Shown: positions 12,955-23,760 of the stretch, one piece after another | Layout of the letters: the number at the start of each line of letters is the position of its first letter | Numbering within the stretch: the stretch's first letter is position 1 | Origin: Marsupella aquatica | Lineage: Eukaryota > Marchantiophyta | Assembly: GCA_973895155.1 (NCBI GenBank) | Contig: OZ316897.1 | Coordinates: 22,010,001-22,074,000 of the forward strand | Length of the DNA: 64,000 nt | Direction of reading: 5' to 3' | The notes under the pieces: generated by a model | The model's database searches: none | What the model saw: the letters and a program-made list of their open reading frames with translations, nothing else | Told to the model about the DNA's origin: nothing | Program-made: the position numbers and the translations under genes

Positions 12955-13845
12955 ACAGTTTGGGGATGTGTACTATGATATCTTTACACACGATGCTCAG
13001 CGGTTGCATGAGGTAATCCCATCACGAGCTTACACATTGGCTTTGGCAGATATTCCTTATGGGTTTGGAATGACTGCTTGTCTTCACAAAGACAATGTTG
13101 GATGGGGTGTGGAAGAGGTGACCAAGATGGTTCAGTCCTTCAAGGTTGTCACCAAGGCAAATCTTTGGCGAATTATCATTCATCATAGTATTGACCAGTA
13201 TGATGCTGTCAAGACTATCTTGAAAGCTGAGTGTAGTGGTGGTTTCCAGAATTGTATTTGGTAAGAAACATTTCAAAAGGTGAATATGTTTTTTTGGTGT
13301 TCATGATTTCATGATGTTTGATTTTGAAACAAATCCATAATGCAAGTTTTGGTTTTTGCAGGGTGAAAGACAATGTTAAGAATGCAGGAGGTGCAAGGCT
13401 TAACAACAATTTTGAGTGTTTCACCATTGGCTTTCATAGTCAGGATGGGAAACGGTCTTTGGAGCATTTCAATTTTGAGACTAATGAGTCTCGAAATAAT
13501 GTGGTTGTGTGTCCAGCTGTGACCAATAAGTTGAAACACAACGGGGACAATAAGCCAAGAGTATTATTGGATTGGGAAGTTACCCACTTTAGCCAGGTTG
13601 GAGACTGGGTGCTAGATATTTGTTCAGGGTCAGGCACAGGATTGTCTTCCTCTTTGGCACAAGGAAGACATTGTGTTGCTGTAGAAATTGATGAGCGCCA
13701 GAGTAGTGTCTTGAAAGGGAGAATTCTAAACCTGGTGAACAACATTGAGGAAGATGATGGCAAAGGCATGGTGGATTTAGATGTTGATGTTCAAGAGACC
13801 ATTCTACCAATACCAGAGATAGGAGTTGGAGAGGAGGAAATCTAG
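12955..13845 (+). other. Permuted (beta-type) DNA methyltransferase domain
   Basis: The catalytic motif comes first: LALADIPYGFG near 13040-13070 is a variant of the DPPY/SPPY motif IV of amino-methyltransferases. After the intron at 13261-13361, the AdoMet-binding motif I appears as WVLDICSGSGTG near 13605-13640, then AVEIDERQ near 13680-13700. Order IV before I defines the beta group of N6-adenine or N4-cytosine DNA methylases; the motifs do not decide which base is modified. The segment from 13362 to 13845 is open without stops, so the fold may be intact even though the full gene is broken upstream. Confidence 0.72.
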
Positions 13846-14195
13846 GACTTGACTCTTCAGGAGTTGTTGGAAGTGTTGAGGAAACAAGAGATGATTAGCT
13901 GAGGATATTTCTGTAAGACTTTTTAGGGTTGTTTTAGTTGCATAGAAGTAGACTTTACTTGCAAGTTTTGAGATGTCAATGGCCTTGGAGCCTAGACTAT
14001 GATATAAATGATTGTTTTTGACAGGTCAATTCTATGAAAATCAAGTTTTGAATATGTTTTGTCTCAAACATTGATGTAAAGTCTAGTTTAAAATGCAAAG
14101 GGTGAATGTCAAACAAATATGCTGATTTTATTGCTTGTTTTAGGACTACATTTCTAAAAATCATAATTTTTTGGAAAAAGGAATTAAGGCCTTAG

Positions 14196-14214
14196 ACCCA
14201 TCCTTTAAGGCTTC
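14196..14214 (-). repeat. Right terminal inverted repeat of the 9.3-kb element
   Basis: ACCCATCCTTTAAGGCTTC is the exact reverse complement of 4890-4908. Helitron coding sequence resumes within a few bases (IDLSKQAENG from 14222). Confidence 0.85.
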
Positions 14215-14698
14215 TTGTTACATCGACCTCTCCAAGCAGGCCGAGAACGGCAACAGAGGAATCGTGGAGAAAATCACTACAGAAGCCGAAGGCAAAATGT
14301 CGATTTTTGTGAGAATGTCTTCCAACCACTGCCTCGTAAAGATCAACCGCACGGTTCACGAGAACAAGTTCATCTCGGGACAGCAAACCCATCGGAAATC
14401 CACTTTCCCTCTCATGCTCGGATACGCCATAACAGGTCACAAGAGCCAAGGTTGCACACTAGCGGGCAAGGTCATGCTAGAAATAAACAGTGCATTCACA
14501 CCGGGACTGGTGTACGTTATGTTGAGTAGGGTCACAAATAGAGCATTCATGCGCATTGTTGGAGATCTTACGTCGCCGGACTTCAAAGTGTTCCACTTAC
14601 CAATTCGTCGTGTTCAACAAGCAGATGTCGACCACCAAAGGCAACAAGGCAACGAAGGCATCACAACAACAACGAGAAACAATGACAGGCGCAAATAG
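14215..14698 (+). pseudogene. Helitron helicase, C-terminal part
   Basis: This continues the Pif1-like helicase cut at 4883: VILTHN there is followed here by IDLSKQAENGNRGIVEKI, the usual order in Helitron helicases. The C-terminal motifs are intact, including GYAITGHKSQGCTL near 14422-14462 and LVYVMLSRVTNRAF near 14508-14550. The frame ends with TAG at 14696-14698 and overlaps the start of a three-exon gene at 14625. It cannot be expressed as one protein with the N-terminal part unless the inserted element is removed. Confidence 0.85.
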
Positions 14699-15494
14699 CA
14701 ATCCGACGAGCGCTACTCCTACAACAATTCAGGTAAACAGTGTCCACATCATACTTCACCTTGTTGATGCAAGCGATATATAATGAAATGATGATACAAA
14801 AGTTGCAAGATTCATTAACATGGACGGGCACTATTGTTCTAACACATTGTTCACGTCTTTCCTGTGCAGCCCATGACAGCCGTGGAGATGGCAAGGATGA
14901 TCATGAGAGAGCTGCCGTGGGATGACTTCCGGACTGACGAGGAGGTAACGGCTAAACAAATTGCTTTCGGCAACGGTCTCGGAATCGAGACAACTGAGAT
15001 GGTGAATGGGATCAAGAGGAGAGAACTGTCGAAGATGATCGAGGAGAGGAAAGTGTTCAAGGCCGACTTCTACAATCATTACGGAGATAAACCGGCGACT
15101 GGTAAGCACAAAGAGAAAACCCCCAATAAAAAATGAATTAAACCATCTCATGCACACATTAAGCACTAACTCCGTGTTGAAAACAAATGCAGGTGTCATG
15201 AAGGAGATTCTTAGGTACATGGCAGTTCCGTTCGAGGAAGACCAGCTCACTTACAAGGACGGGATGCGTGAGTACATCCAGGTCACAAAGGGAGCTTGTC
15301 TGGAGCAACTGACCAGATTGAGGCATGATTTCAAGATGCCACTTGATATGTTGGTAGGGCTGACACATCAGCAATCCCAGTCCCTGATCGACAGGCTGAG
15401 GAGGAGCAGCGACCAGGGGCTGCTATCTGACGTCCCTGCCCAAACAACAACAAAACAACCCACCACATCCAAGCGGAAATTCAACGCGATGTGA
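14625..15494 (+). CDS. Three-exon gene at the Helitron 3' end, unknown product (213 aa)
   Basis: A clean model joins 14625-14732, 14870-15101 and 15193-15494. Donors are CAG|GTAAAC and CTG|GTAAGC and acceptors are GTGCAG and ATGCAG; the lengths sum to 642 bp, so the frame stays open to TGA. The start lies inside the last part of the helicase frame but in a different frame. The protein begins with a polar Lys/Gln/Thr-rich stretch, then a charged helical region (MARMIMRELPWDD, ELSKMIEERKVFKADFY), then MKEILRYMAVPFEEDQLTY, and a Lys/Thr-rich tail. I do not recognise a family. It may be a Helitron accessory gene or a captured host gene. That it is unbroken beside a dead helicase is notable. Confidence 0.6.
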
Positions 15495-15914
15495 CAGTTG
15501 TTTCCATGATGTAGTACAAGTTTCATTTTTCAGAACAATGTGGTGTATCATGCAAAAACAAATGACAAGTCCCAATAAAAATACCCATTGTCGGAAACAT
15601 ATTTATCTATATCAATAACTATCTACTTTTTAACACATTTTTTATTTTGTATCAATAACTATCCACTTTTCAATCTCAATCGAATAAAAACAGGTGGGAG
15701 TCCACAAACTAATTTATCTCTTTGAATGACATATTTTCTCACCTGATCGAAATCATTTATTTCCTTGAAATTTTTGCTTACCTTGACATCTTTTCTCTCC
15801 ATGGCATTTTTCATCATCTCAACATTTTTTTCTATTTCAAGATTATTTTTCTAAACATTTTTTATCACCTCAACATCTTTAATGTAAAGCACAATGTAAA
15901 CCACGGGCATCAGG

Positions 15915-15918
15915 CTAG
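15915..15918 (+). other. Candidate Helitron 3' terminus (CTAG)
   Basis: CACGGGCATCAGG immediately precedes CTAG and the next base is T, as expected for Helitron insertion between A and T. The upstream stem-loop is not clear, so the call is tentative. Confidence 0.35.
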
Positions 15919-17352
15919 TATATATATATTCATGTTCTTGAAAAACGTGCACAGTTTCGAAAGTAATCTTGACCAAATTGCATATATATTGAGGTAAAAT
16001 TTTGGAGTTTTAATACGTAGCTAGCTAGGCCGGCCATGATAGAGTAGGCGGTAAGGGACTGAAGAGTGTAAGCATTAGATAGGGATCGACTGTGATGGAG
16101 GTGTTCACGCCCCACACCCGGTTAATGTCCTGAGTAAAATCAGATATAGGTTGAAAAAAGCAAGGAAACATAACACCATTTAATGCATACTTTTCCCCTC
16201 TATTTTTATTCTATAGGTGGTTCTATCTTTACTGTTAGAGTCCCAGAGATCGCTCTGCTGTTGGATCCCGATAACATGACATGCAATGAAATACTCCTAC
16301 TCTTCGGTAGTTAAGCTTCGCCTACTTAATTTCCGGACGGTTCGAACTCTGATTGCAGTAAGTTAAGTTGAACCATTATGGTTAATTACCATATATCTGT
16401 GCGGGTGTACGTTCGTTGATTTGTCGGGTCACTTCCGTTGCCTCGTTCCTCGGAGACTCTAGGAGATTCTAACGTTATTTTCGTTCTGTGAATGTCTCGC
16501 TTGGTCTGTTCATTAGACACATATATAGTTCAGATAGTCTAGCAATCCTGCGATTTAATGAGTCTCTTGTACTTGGCTTCAGCTATAAAGTCTTTGTCAC
16601 ATTTCGATACGCAAGAGTAATGAGGATCGTGTGTTGGACTGCTGAACAGACAAAAACAATTTTTCCAAGGTGATAGAGACAAGAGAGTAACAATTCGAGA
16701 AGCAATATCCCCAATCGTCATAATGACCGAGACCATACTTATATCTCGGAGATTGAACTTATCAATCACAACACAAAACGTTGTACCCTTGTGTCCTGGG
16801 TTGGTATAAACAAAGACTCAAGGTCAGAGGGAAGAATATGGCCACCTCGGCGCCTCAGCGGACACCGACTCCGCCCCCAATATATGATGGTACAAGCGCC
16901 CCCGTGCAGGGACAACTGGCCGGGGCTTTCACCTCCTTGCCCGAAGGCACAGAAAGGAAGAAGACAAACGGTTTATCTCATTGCAAATGATTATGAATAA
17001 AGACAATCAGCTAAACACATAAAAACCAAGGAACTTTACTGAATGAAAAGATAGTCACGGAAGCATATGAATATATATGTGGCAGCCGTCATTCCCAGTC
17101 AGAATTGTTGCCAATGCAAAATGTGGAGCGCACAACTACCCTACCCTAACTCCATCGATTTATTTTCCTATCTTAGCGAGACAGAAAGTTGTCCGCTATC
17201 ACGGTTGGATCGAGTGCAAGTATCATACATTTTGCAAATTATCTAGTATATATTATCTCTTCCGACAGTGTCTGCATCCGACATCAGATTGCTAGCTTTC
17301 CTACTGGAAATCACAGTTAGCTACTCATAACTTTCTTTTGGGCGCACCCACG
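15919..17352. other. Region without recognised genes
   Basis: Mixed AT-rich sequence with TA repeats at about 15920-15930. Short open frames exist near 16488-16770 and 16781-17000 but none shows a domain or a sensible splice structure. Confidence 0.5.
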
Positions 17353-17931
17353 TCACAGCTGCTTGTAAGAAGCACCATGAGATTCGAGCCAATTTGCTTT
17401 CTCTGCATCGGGGATGTTCTGCATCTGCGAGTACATCTCAGCTGCTTCGGAGGTTGTGAGAATCCAGTTACCCTTTGTACCATCGTCCGTGTAGACTACA
17501 CCAGTAGGCTTCATCTGGCTGTCAGATGTCTGGGAATCAGTGAGGAGCGATCGGCGTCGAGCTTGGTACCAGAAAGCTCCGGTGAACTGGGCCCCAACTA
17601 AGCAGAAGTTGCCTTTGCCCGAGCCGACCTGCGTGGTGCAGCCTCCATCTCTGTAAAATTTGCTGGCCTGAGAACTTCCAGATGTGCTTGTGACCAGCAC
17701 AGAGCCGCCGTCTTTTGCGCTCACTGCACAGCAAATCTGGGATCCGATGCCATTGAATGAGTAGCCGCTCCCACTGCAGTGCGAGGTGCTTTCGAAGAAG
17801 ATAATATCAAACTGCTCCAACGAGGCTTGAGAACTGTAACAGAAGCATTGGCAGCGTACACGACGCCCATTGCGCTGATCTTCGCCATCGTGGAAAGGTT
17901 GAAAAGGTCCTGCAAAGTAAGTCAGACCCAT
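17353..17931 (-). CDS. Small cysteine-containing, possibly secreted protein (unrecognised)
   Basis: The minus-strand frame is open for 192 codons with no ATG at a convincing site. The conserved-looking part runs from FDIIFFESTSHCSGSGYS near 17800 through SQICCAV, GGCTTQVGSG and GNFCLVG to a polar C-terminus ending at 17353. Five or six cysteines in such spacing suggest a disulphide-stabilised extracellular protein. A hydrophobic leader-like stretch (MLLLQFSSLVGA) sits just upstream in another frame, and a possible acceptor (TTTGCAG) lies near 17912, so a one-base shift or an upstream exon may supply a signal peptide. The style recalls small secreted fungal proteins, but I cannot name a family. 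Confidence that it is a real gene is moderate at best. Confidence 0.4.
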   Translation of the reverse strand: MGLTYFAGPFQPFHDGEDQRNGRRVRCQCFCYSSQASLEQFDIIFFESTSHCSGSGYSFNGIGSQICCAVSAKDGGSVLVTSTSGSSQASKFYRDGGCTTQVGSGKGNFCLVGAQFTGAFWYQARRRSLLTDSQTSDSQMKPTGVVYTDDGTKGNWILTTSEAAEMYSQMQNIPDAEKANWLESHGASYKQL

Positions 17932-20900
17932 CCCTCAGTTAGTCCCAGCAAAGCAATCGCATGGGCTGCAAGCGCTTGCTATATTATCAGAATGATATGC
18001 AATCAGATGTTGTGCGTATTGCGAAAAACAACGAAACAACGAAACAACGAAACAACTTTGTCCATCAAACAAATTTGGCATCTATGAAAGCTTGGCACAA
18101 AAATCGAATCCAGGCCACTGCCTATGTTCTAACGCTGCTGAGAGTGAAAGCAATGGCATCATTCAAACATAAAAGTTGCGCCATCGCGCGTCATCAGAGA
18201 ACGTTTGTCTCACGAGGCTAAGTTACGGATATATTACTCAGCTCAGGTAAGGTACTAGAATTGAGCCGCCACGAGTTCAGCTGCGACTTCACTTGTAAAA
18301 TCGAATGGCAGCGGTGAGAATGAGAATGAGTTTACGTTGGTTTGCATGGCTTAAATACTACTCTGGTGTAGACCTGGATTTTCTTCCAAGTCTGGACTGT
18401 GGAGCCGTGCCAAGTCCTGTGTAGCAGGGCTCATCTTCCCAACGGAGGACAATTGACTACAATTCATTTCTTTCCAGCTAGACGTGCTGCAGTTTGGGTA
18501 CGGTCATTTTCTGTGGGAAAGTTCACTCTCACCGCAGAAGAGAGGTGTCATTACGATGCGCTCAATCACAATTGAATAGAAATTACTCAGTCACAGTAGT
18601 ACGAGGCATACTGTTTTAACCTACAATATAAAAAGTGTCCCCCCCCCCTCTGAGTGTTTTTGAATTTCCTTTATGTACACCTCCTCTTCAGGTTTATATT
18701 AATGTTTCAATCTTGCGTTGCCAACCCTTTGTTAAAATAGGTTACTTTTAAATTACATATAAGGTTTATTAAATTTGCATTTCATGCACTAAGGATATTT
18801 AAACCCAAGCCTATCTCTTCGCAAGAGTGTGAGGAAGCCAAGAAATGTGAGAAGTCCTTACACTTCAAGAATGATATTGCCAGCCCCTACCCCTAGAGAG
18901 TTGTTTCCTAAGTTTATGGTTTTGAGTGACTTAAGTGTAACCAACTAACTTAGTCATCATGATTGAGAGAAACATGAAAATCCAGCCACTTTTGTGAAAA
19001 GTATTTATAATCTTCTAGAAGCTAAATACTTATGTCCTACAAAAATGACATGTTTATGTACTACAAAAACGACATGTGCGGAGTGGGACCAACACTTTGT
19101 AAGGTCAGTAGCAACGAGGAGAGGGCACAAGTCACCAAGACTGCTTGAAAGGCGCTCATAAAAAATTCACTCTTTAAAAAGAAGATTATAATCTATATGT
19201 GTAGGAACAATACAGAACAAACTACTGCATTTTCTTTTGGGGGATACTCACAACTTTAGTTAGCTTAAAAACAAATTCATTACTTATTCATCTAGATGCA
19301 ACAATATTAATTTATTTTATTACCATAATTATGAGGAAGGTTGCTTAAAGTTGGAGAGCCATATCCCTGTCAGTTGAATTGATGTTATATTTCATTCCTC
19401 CACGAGTGTGTGACACATAGGGTCCTCTAGCTATAATTATTCTGCGCACCAAAACTTAACATATGGCTAGAATAATCTTGCGCACCAAAACTTAACATAT
19501 GCTACGTACACTAGGACCTGAATGACTCCTGGGATCCGACTGACCCAGGTAGCCAGGATGGACCCAGGCCTGGAGGATTCGGTGGACGAAAAATAGATTG
19601 CCACAGGTACTTGTGTGGAGCCGCGGAGTTGATACTCATCACAGTCATATTGTGGGTACCCTGTTGATACGCATCACATTCATATTGTGAGTGGGTGCAA
19701 GTGCAAGTACAATGAGAGTAGCTGGGAACAAGATATGTGTTCGCTGAAAACCTGATGTACCTACTGTTGAAGATCTCGACTTTGTATCGTTAATTTACTG
19801 ACCAAGCGAGACACGAAGAGTCAATAAGGTTAGTCTCCAAGGAACGAATCCATGGGTCACCTATCCTCTCAATGATTATATAGACAGTAAACCCGCTGCT
19901 TGAGATGCATGACATCCTGACCAATCTGCCTACACAATGTTGAAACGTTTCCTGTGTACATGGCTTCGACTGACCGCCACAGGCCCACAGCTCGTGATAG
20001 ATTATTTAGCATATATGGTCATGACTGTTAGATTGTACTCCCAGAGTCTCAGACTTCACTCAACAAACTTTAGCGCCCAAGCCTTATTTTAACATGCTAT
20101 ATGCTTGATTGACCCACAGGGATACAGCCCCGGATAGAGATGAGCATTCAGATCACCTTGCCCATGGATAAGCATATCTAGGGTAAAGTGTTTAATATAT
20201 TTTGTCACAGAAAGTACATTACAAGAGATTTCGTTTAGTACTCCATGCCAAGAAAATGCATCGCCTGATCTTGTGAGACAGGGGAGGCATCAAAAATTTC
20301 TTAATGGGAAACCGGCTCATCAATTTGTTCTTGACAACAAGGCTGCTGATAAGGTGAGTCGGTCCCTACCGTAGTTCCTAATGGCCCGAATTGTTCAGCT
20401 GCTTAATTTATTCTATCACGTTTTATGTCTGCAGATCAGAGGATAACTGACAGAGGTTGGGTTCCGAAAGAGTTATTCAGTGTTGGAGGCTTACTTTGGT
20501 TGTCCTTCGGATGCCTTGCTTACATTTTCTCCATGGACTCTGTGGAACAGAAATATGCCCTTAGTCATTGAAGAAACGAATTGTGCTTGGGAAAACATGA
20601 TAAAGATATCTGTTCCAGCTGGCGAGCTATCGTTGATGTGATTTAGAAACCATATTTTATCCAATCAGGCGTCAACTGATGACCTTTTAATTTCCTTCCC
20701 ACGATCAAGAGAAGCACTGGAAAGGGTGAAAAAGGGGCCCCATATTTCTTGAGCACTGTGTTATTCTCTCACACAACAATGTTGCATTGAGTACTTGACA
20801 ACTCGGGTGGCTTTCCTGAATGGTTAGCAACGACCAGATGGCGGGCCCAAATGTATTGATGCAAGGTCAGGTCAACAAAGCTACATGCTTCTACTACCGT

Positions 20901-21840
20901 ATACCTGTGCTTTTTTCCTAAAATATGATTGAAGAGTACAGGACGAAGAGGCTTACGTAGCGCTTTGCTAGCAAACCAGACCTAGTCGCCTAGTTGGAAA
21001 ATTTGATTAATGTTTGTTTCGAGACACAAAAACAAATTTTCACAAGTTGACAGAATCATATGAGGGCTGGAGATGGTTCGTTTGTGTTCAGGTCAGTATG
21101 GAAACACTTCAGACTTCACGGGCTTAATTTGTGAAGAACAGAACGTCCAATTTGTTCAAGTTGAGCCGAACAAACGAGGGCAATCCGAAAATTATTCATA
21201 GTCAGATCAAGTGATGGGACAACACCCTTCGGAATCTAACTTTTTCAATTTGATCAACGACCAGTCTGAATAATTAAATGATCTCAAGCCATTTCTGTAT
21301 TGGTTTAATGACAGACAACTAAAACTACCGGTTTCTTCTTAAAGAGCTACATGTGACATTCCCTAATTTGAATTCTAAAATATGGGATGTGCCGAGCGAC
21401 TACCGTCATAAACATTTTGGCAGTATGAAGGTCTTTGGGGATGTGCTAATCGAACGCCTGTCAGCTGCATTGGGGCCGATTAACTCTCCTTGATTTGAGC
21501 ATCTGCACGTTTCTCAAGTCCCTCTCCTCGAACTTGCTGCGAAACTATACAGAATGGCGGGTCGACATCTCTGCGGTTCAGCAACGGTAGTCGGTATCAA
21601 GAACCAATCTCTCAGTAATTAGATCTCCCTACCACCGTAAACCAATCGCTCAGTAAGTGATGTTACTGACAGGAATTCAAAACAGCATTTGCGGAATGAC
21701 GGGTGTTGTTGTGAGTAAATAGGGTCGTTCGATTGCGTCGACCATGGTTGAGAGTTGTGTGATTGAGCCACAGGAAACGATAATTGGTGGTATCGAAAAT
21801 CAGCCTCTCAATATTTTAACTAGATGCAGAGGAATCTAGA
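17932..21840. other. Region without recognised genes
   Basis: Only short direct duplications stand out. One is about 40 bp at 19432-19505 (GCGCACCAAAACTTAACATAT twice) and another about 40 bp near 19630-19700 (GTTGATAC.CATCACA.TCATATTGTG twice). A run of nine or ten C lies near 18640. No frame with a domain was found on either strand. Confidence 0.5.
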
Positions 21841-23760
21841 TATGCCCTAATGAACAATCTTTGATTTTCAATAAAGATGTAACCAGTTATTGGCGGTACG
21901 GACAATCATTCTGTCGATATTTCTCGATGCGAAGACGAATCTATAAAATGCATTTTCCATAAAGATGATGGGTGTTTACGTACCGCGGACAAGAATTGAC
22001 TGGCTTCAACATTTCTTCACCTCGCCTTGGTATACAAACCATGATACGCTGGTACAGATTCCTGCATGGAGGGTTGGGACAGATTCAAGCAGCACTATAG
22101 ATTCAAGCTGCACTATAGGCGCTGGCGAGATGGGGAGGACTTCAAGTTGCCTCCTCAAGAATCTTTGATATTCCATACAGATATACACTGCAACCGATGG
22201 TACCGAGAGACAGTCTCTCAATACATTTCTCGATGCGAAGAGTAATCTAGAAATGCATGTTCCATAAAGATGATGGGTGTTGTTGTACCGTGGAGAAGAA
22301 TTGCCTGGATTCAACATTTCTTCACCTCACCTTGGATTTACAATCCATGATACGCTGATACAGATTCATGCATGGAGTATTGTCACAGATTCAAGCTGCA
22401 CTATATGTGCTGGCCAGATGGAGATGACTTCAAGGTTTGCCTCCTCAAGAATCTTTGATTTTCCATACAGATATATACTGCTACCGATGGTACCGAGAGA
22501 CAGTCTCTCAATATTTTCTCGATGCGAAGAGTAATCTAGAAATGCATGTTCCATAAAGATGATGGGTGTTGTTGTACCGTGGAGAAGAATTGCCTGGATT
22601 CAACATTTCTTCACCTCACCTTGGATTTACAATCCATGATACGCTGATACAGATTCATGCATGGAGTATTGTTACAGATTCAAGCTGCACTATATGTGCT
22701 GGCCAGATCGAGATGACTTCAAGGTTTGCCTCCTCAAGAATCTTTGATTTTCCATACAGATATATACTGCTACCGATGGTACCGAGAGACAGTCTCTCAA
22801 TATTTTCTCGATGCGAAGAGTAATCTAGAAATGCATGTTCCATAAAGATGATGGGTGTTGTTGTACCGTGGAGAAGAATTGCCTGGATTCAACATTTCTT
22901 CACCTCACCTTGGGTTTACTATCCATGATACGCTGATACAGATTCATGCATGGAGTATTGGCACAGATTCAAGCTGCACTATATGTGCTGGCCAGATGAG
23001 AGGACTTCAAGTTGCCTCCTCAAGAATCTTTGATTTCCATACAAATGTACACTGCAATTGATGGTACCGAGAGACAGTCTCTCAATGTTTTGTCGATAGC
23101 GCAGAGTAATCTGGAAATGCATGTTCCATATACATGATGGGTGTTGTTGTACCGTGGAGAAGAATTGCCTTGATTCAAACATTTCTTCACCTCCCCTTGG
23201 TTTGCGAACCATATAAGATTGGTACATTTCGAGCAGCACTATGTTGGCGAGCATGAGAGGGATTCAAAGTTGCCTCCTGAAGAGTCTTCGAATTTCCAGA
23301 AAGAGGTTGACACTAATTGGCGGTACCCGACTGTCAGTCTCTCAATATTTTCTAAACACGAAGAGGAATCTAGACATTCATCTTCTAGATAGACGATGGG
23401 CGTAGTTGTGACGAGAGGAAGAATTGCCTTGGTTCAACATTTCTTCACCTCGCTTTTGGTTTACAAATCGGTTGAGATTGGCACCAAGTCAGAAGAGTTA
23501 TATTGGTGCTACCGAGAATAAATTGTTGACGAGTTCCAGTTGCGTCCAGAAATATCTTAGGTTTCCCGTAAAGGATGTTGGGGCCATTGTGACTAGGAGG
23601 AAGAATTATCTTTGGATGACATTTCTTCACTTCGCCTTGGTTTACATATCGCATCAGATTGGCACAGATTCAATTGAAGAGAAATTCAAAGTTGCCTAGT
23701 GAAGGATTGTTGAAGAATATTTGATTTCCATCACAATGATGGGTGTCGAAGTGATGAAGA
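21841..23760 (+). repeat. Tandem array, 289-bp unit
   Basis: Units can be phased on ATGATGGGTGTTGTTGTACCG, starting near 21966, 22270, 22559, 22848 and 23134. The two central units are exactly 289 bp and nearly identical; outer units are shorter and more diverged, continuing to about 23750 (GATGGGCGTAGTTGTGAC near 23394, GATGGGTGTCGAAGTGATG near 23738). Older remnants may extend left to about 21560. Each unit carries an 85-codon open frame, which is a by-product of the repeat and not a gene. Confidence 0.9.

Larger units (their letters stand above)
10890..13845 (+). pseudogene. ParB-like domain / DNA methyltransferase gene of the 9.3-kb element
   Basis: ATG at 10890 opens a 151-residue N-terminal region of no recognised family (to 11345). 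A Ser/Thr/Pro/Lys-rich linker (about 11346-11640), a ParB-like domain (about 11654-12148), a middle region (12155-12692) and a permuted methyltransferase (about 12950-13845) follow. Two introns are clear: 12693-12782 (GTAAGT...CTCAG, frame preserved) and 13261-13361 (GTAAGA...TGCAG, frame preserved). Lesions include a frameshift near 11340, TAG at 11638-11640 and 12146-12148, a shift near 12478 and another near 12955. The stops may each be single C-to-T changes of CAG. The frames otherwise join end to end, which supports a single ancestral protein of roughly 900-1000 residues. The architecture is common in bacteria and phages; a eukaryotic transposon carrying it is unusual. Confidence 0.7.
4890..14214. 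mobile_element. 9.3-kb TIR element: DUF7869-like transposase plus ParB-like/DNA methyltransferase
   Basis: The segment is bounded by GAAGCCTTAAAGGATGGGT at 4890-4908 and its exact reverse complement at 14196-14214, and it sits inside the Helitron helicase frame. It holds two divergent genes whose 3' ends face the termini. On the minus strand is a transposase-like gene (5556-9075), and on the plus strand a ParB-like/methyltransferase gene (10890-13845). Between them is a 1.8-kb spacer with a G-rich array. A palindrome, TTCATGAATTCATGAA, recurs through the element. I could not identify a convincing target-site duplication. The pairing of cargo and transposase resembles the known KDZ elements, which carry TET/JBP genes, but the protein families differ. 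Both genes carry stops or frameshifts in this copy. Confidence 0.75.
1200..15918 (+). mobile_element. Helitron, decayed and split by a later insertion
   Basis: Two blocks of one rolling-circle transposon gene are recognisable. Rep and the N-terminal helicase lie at about 1248-4883, and the C-terminal helicase at 14215-14698. Between them sits a 9.3-kb inverted-repeat element. The 5' end is not defined; it must lie after the protease fragment, so about 1200 is a guess. The 3' end is proposed at CTAG, 15915-15918, followed by T, as Helitrons end in CTRR and insert between A and T. A clear hairpin just upstream of that end is not visible, so the boundary is weak while the element identity is strong. 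Confidence 0.75.

Noticed and set aside
4880-14225. TTAA (piggyBac-type) or 8-9-bp duplication for the 9.3-kb element
   Set aside because: TTAA occurs inside both inverted ends, but the matching sequence continues beyond it on both sides, so it is part of the repeat. The longer flanks do not match convincingly.
22277-23061. Repeated 85-codon frames in the 289-bp array
   Set aside because: They are identical by-products of the repeat unit, begin at GTG and show no gene-like context.
21841-23760. CRISPR-like array
   Set aside because: Units are contiguous 289-bp repeats without alternating short repeats and unique spacers, and the DNA is eukaryotic.
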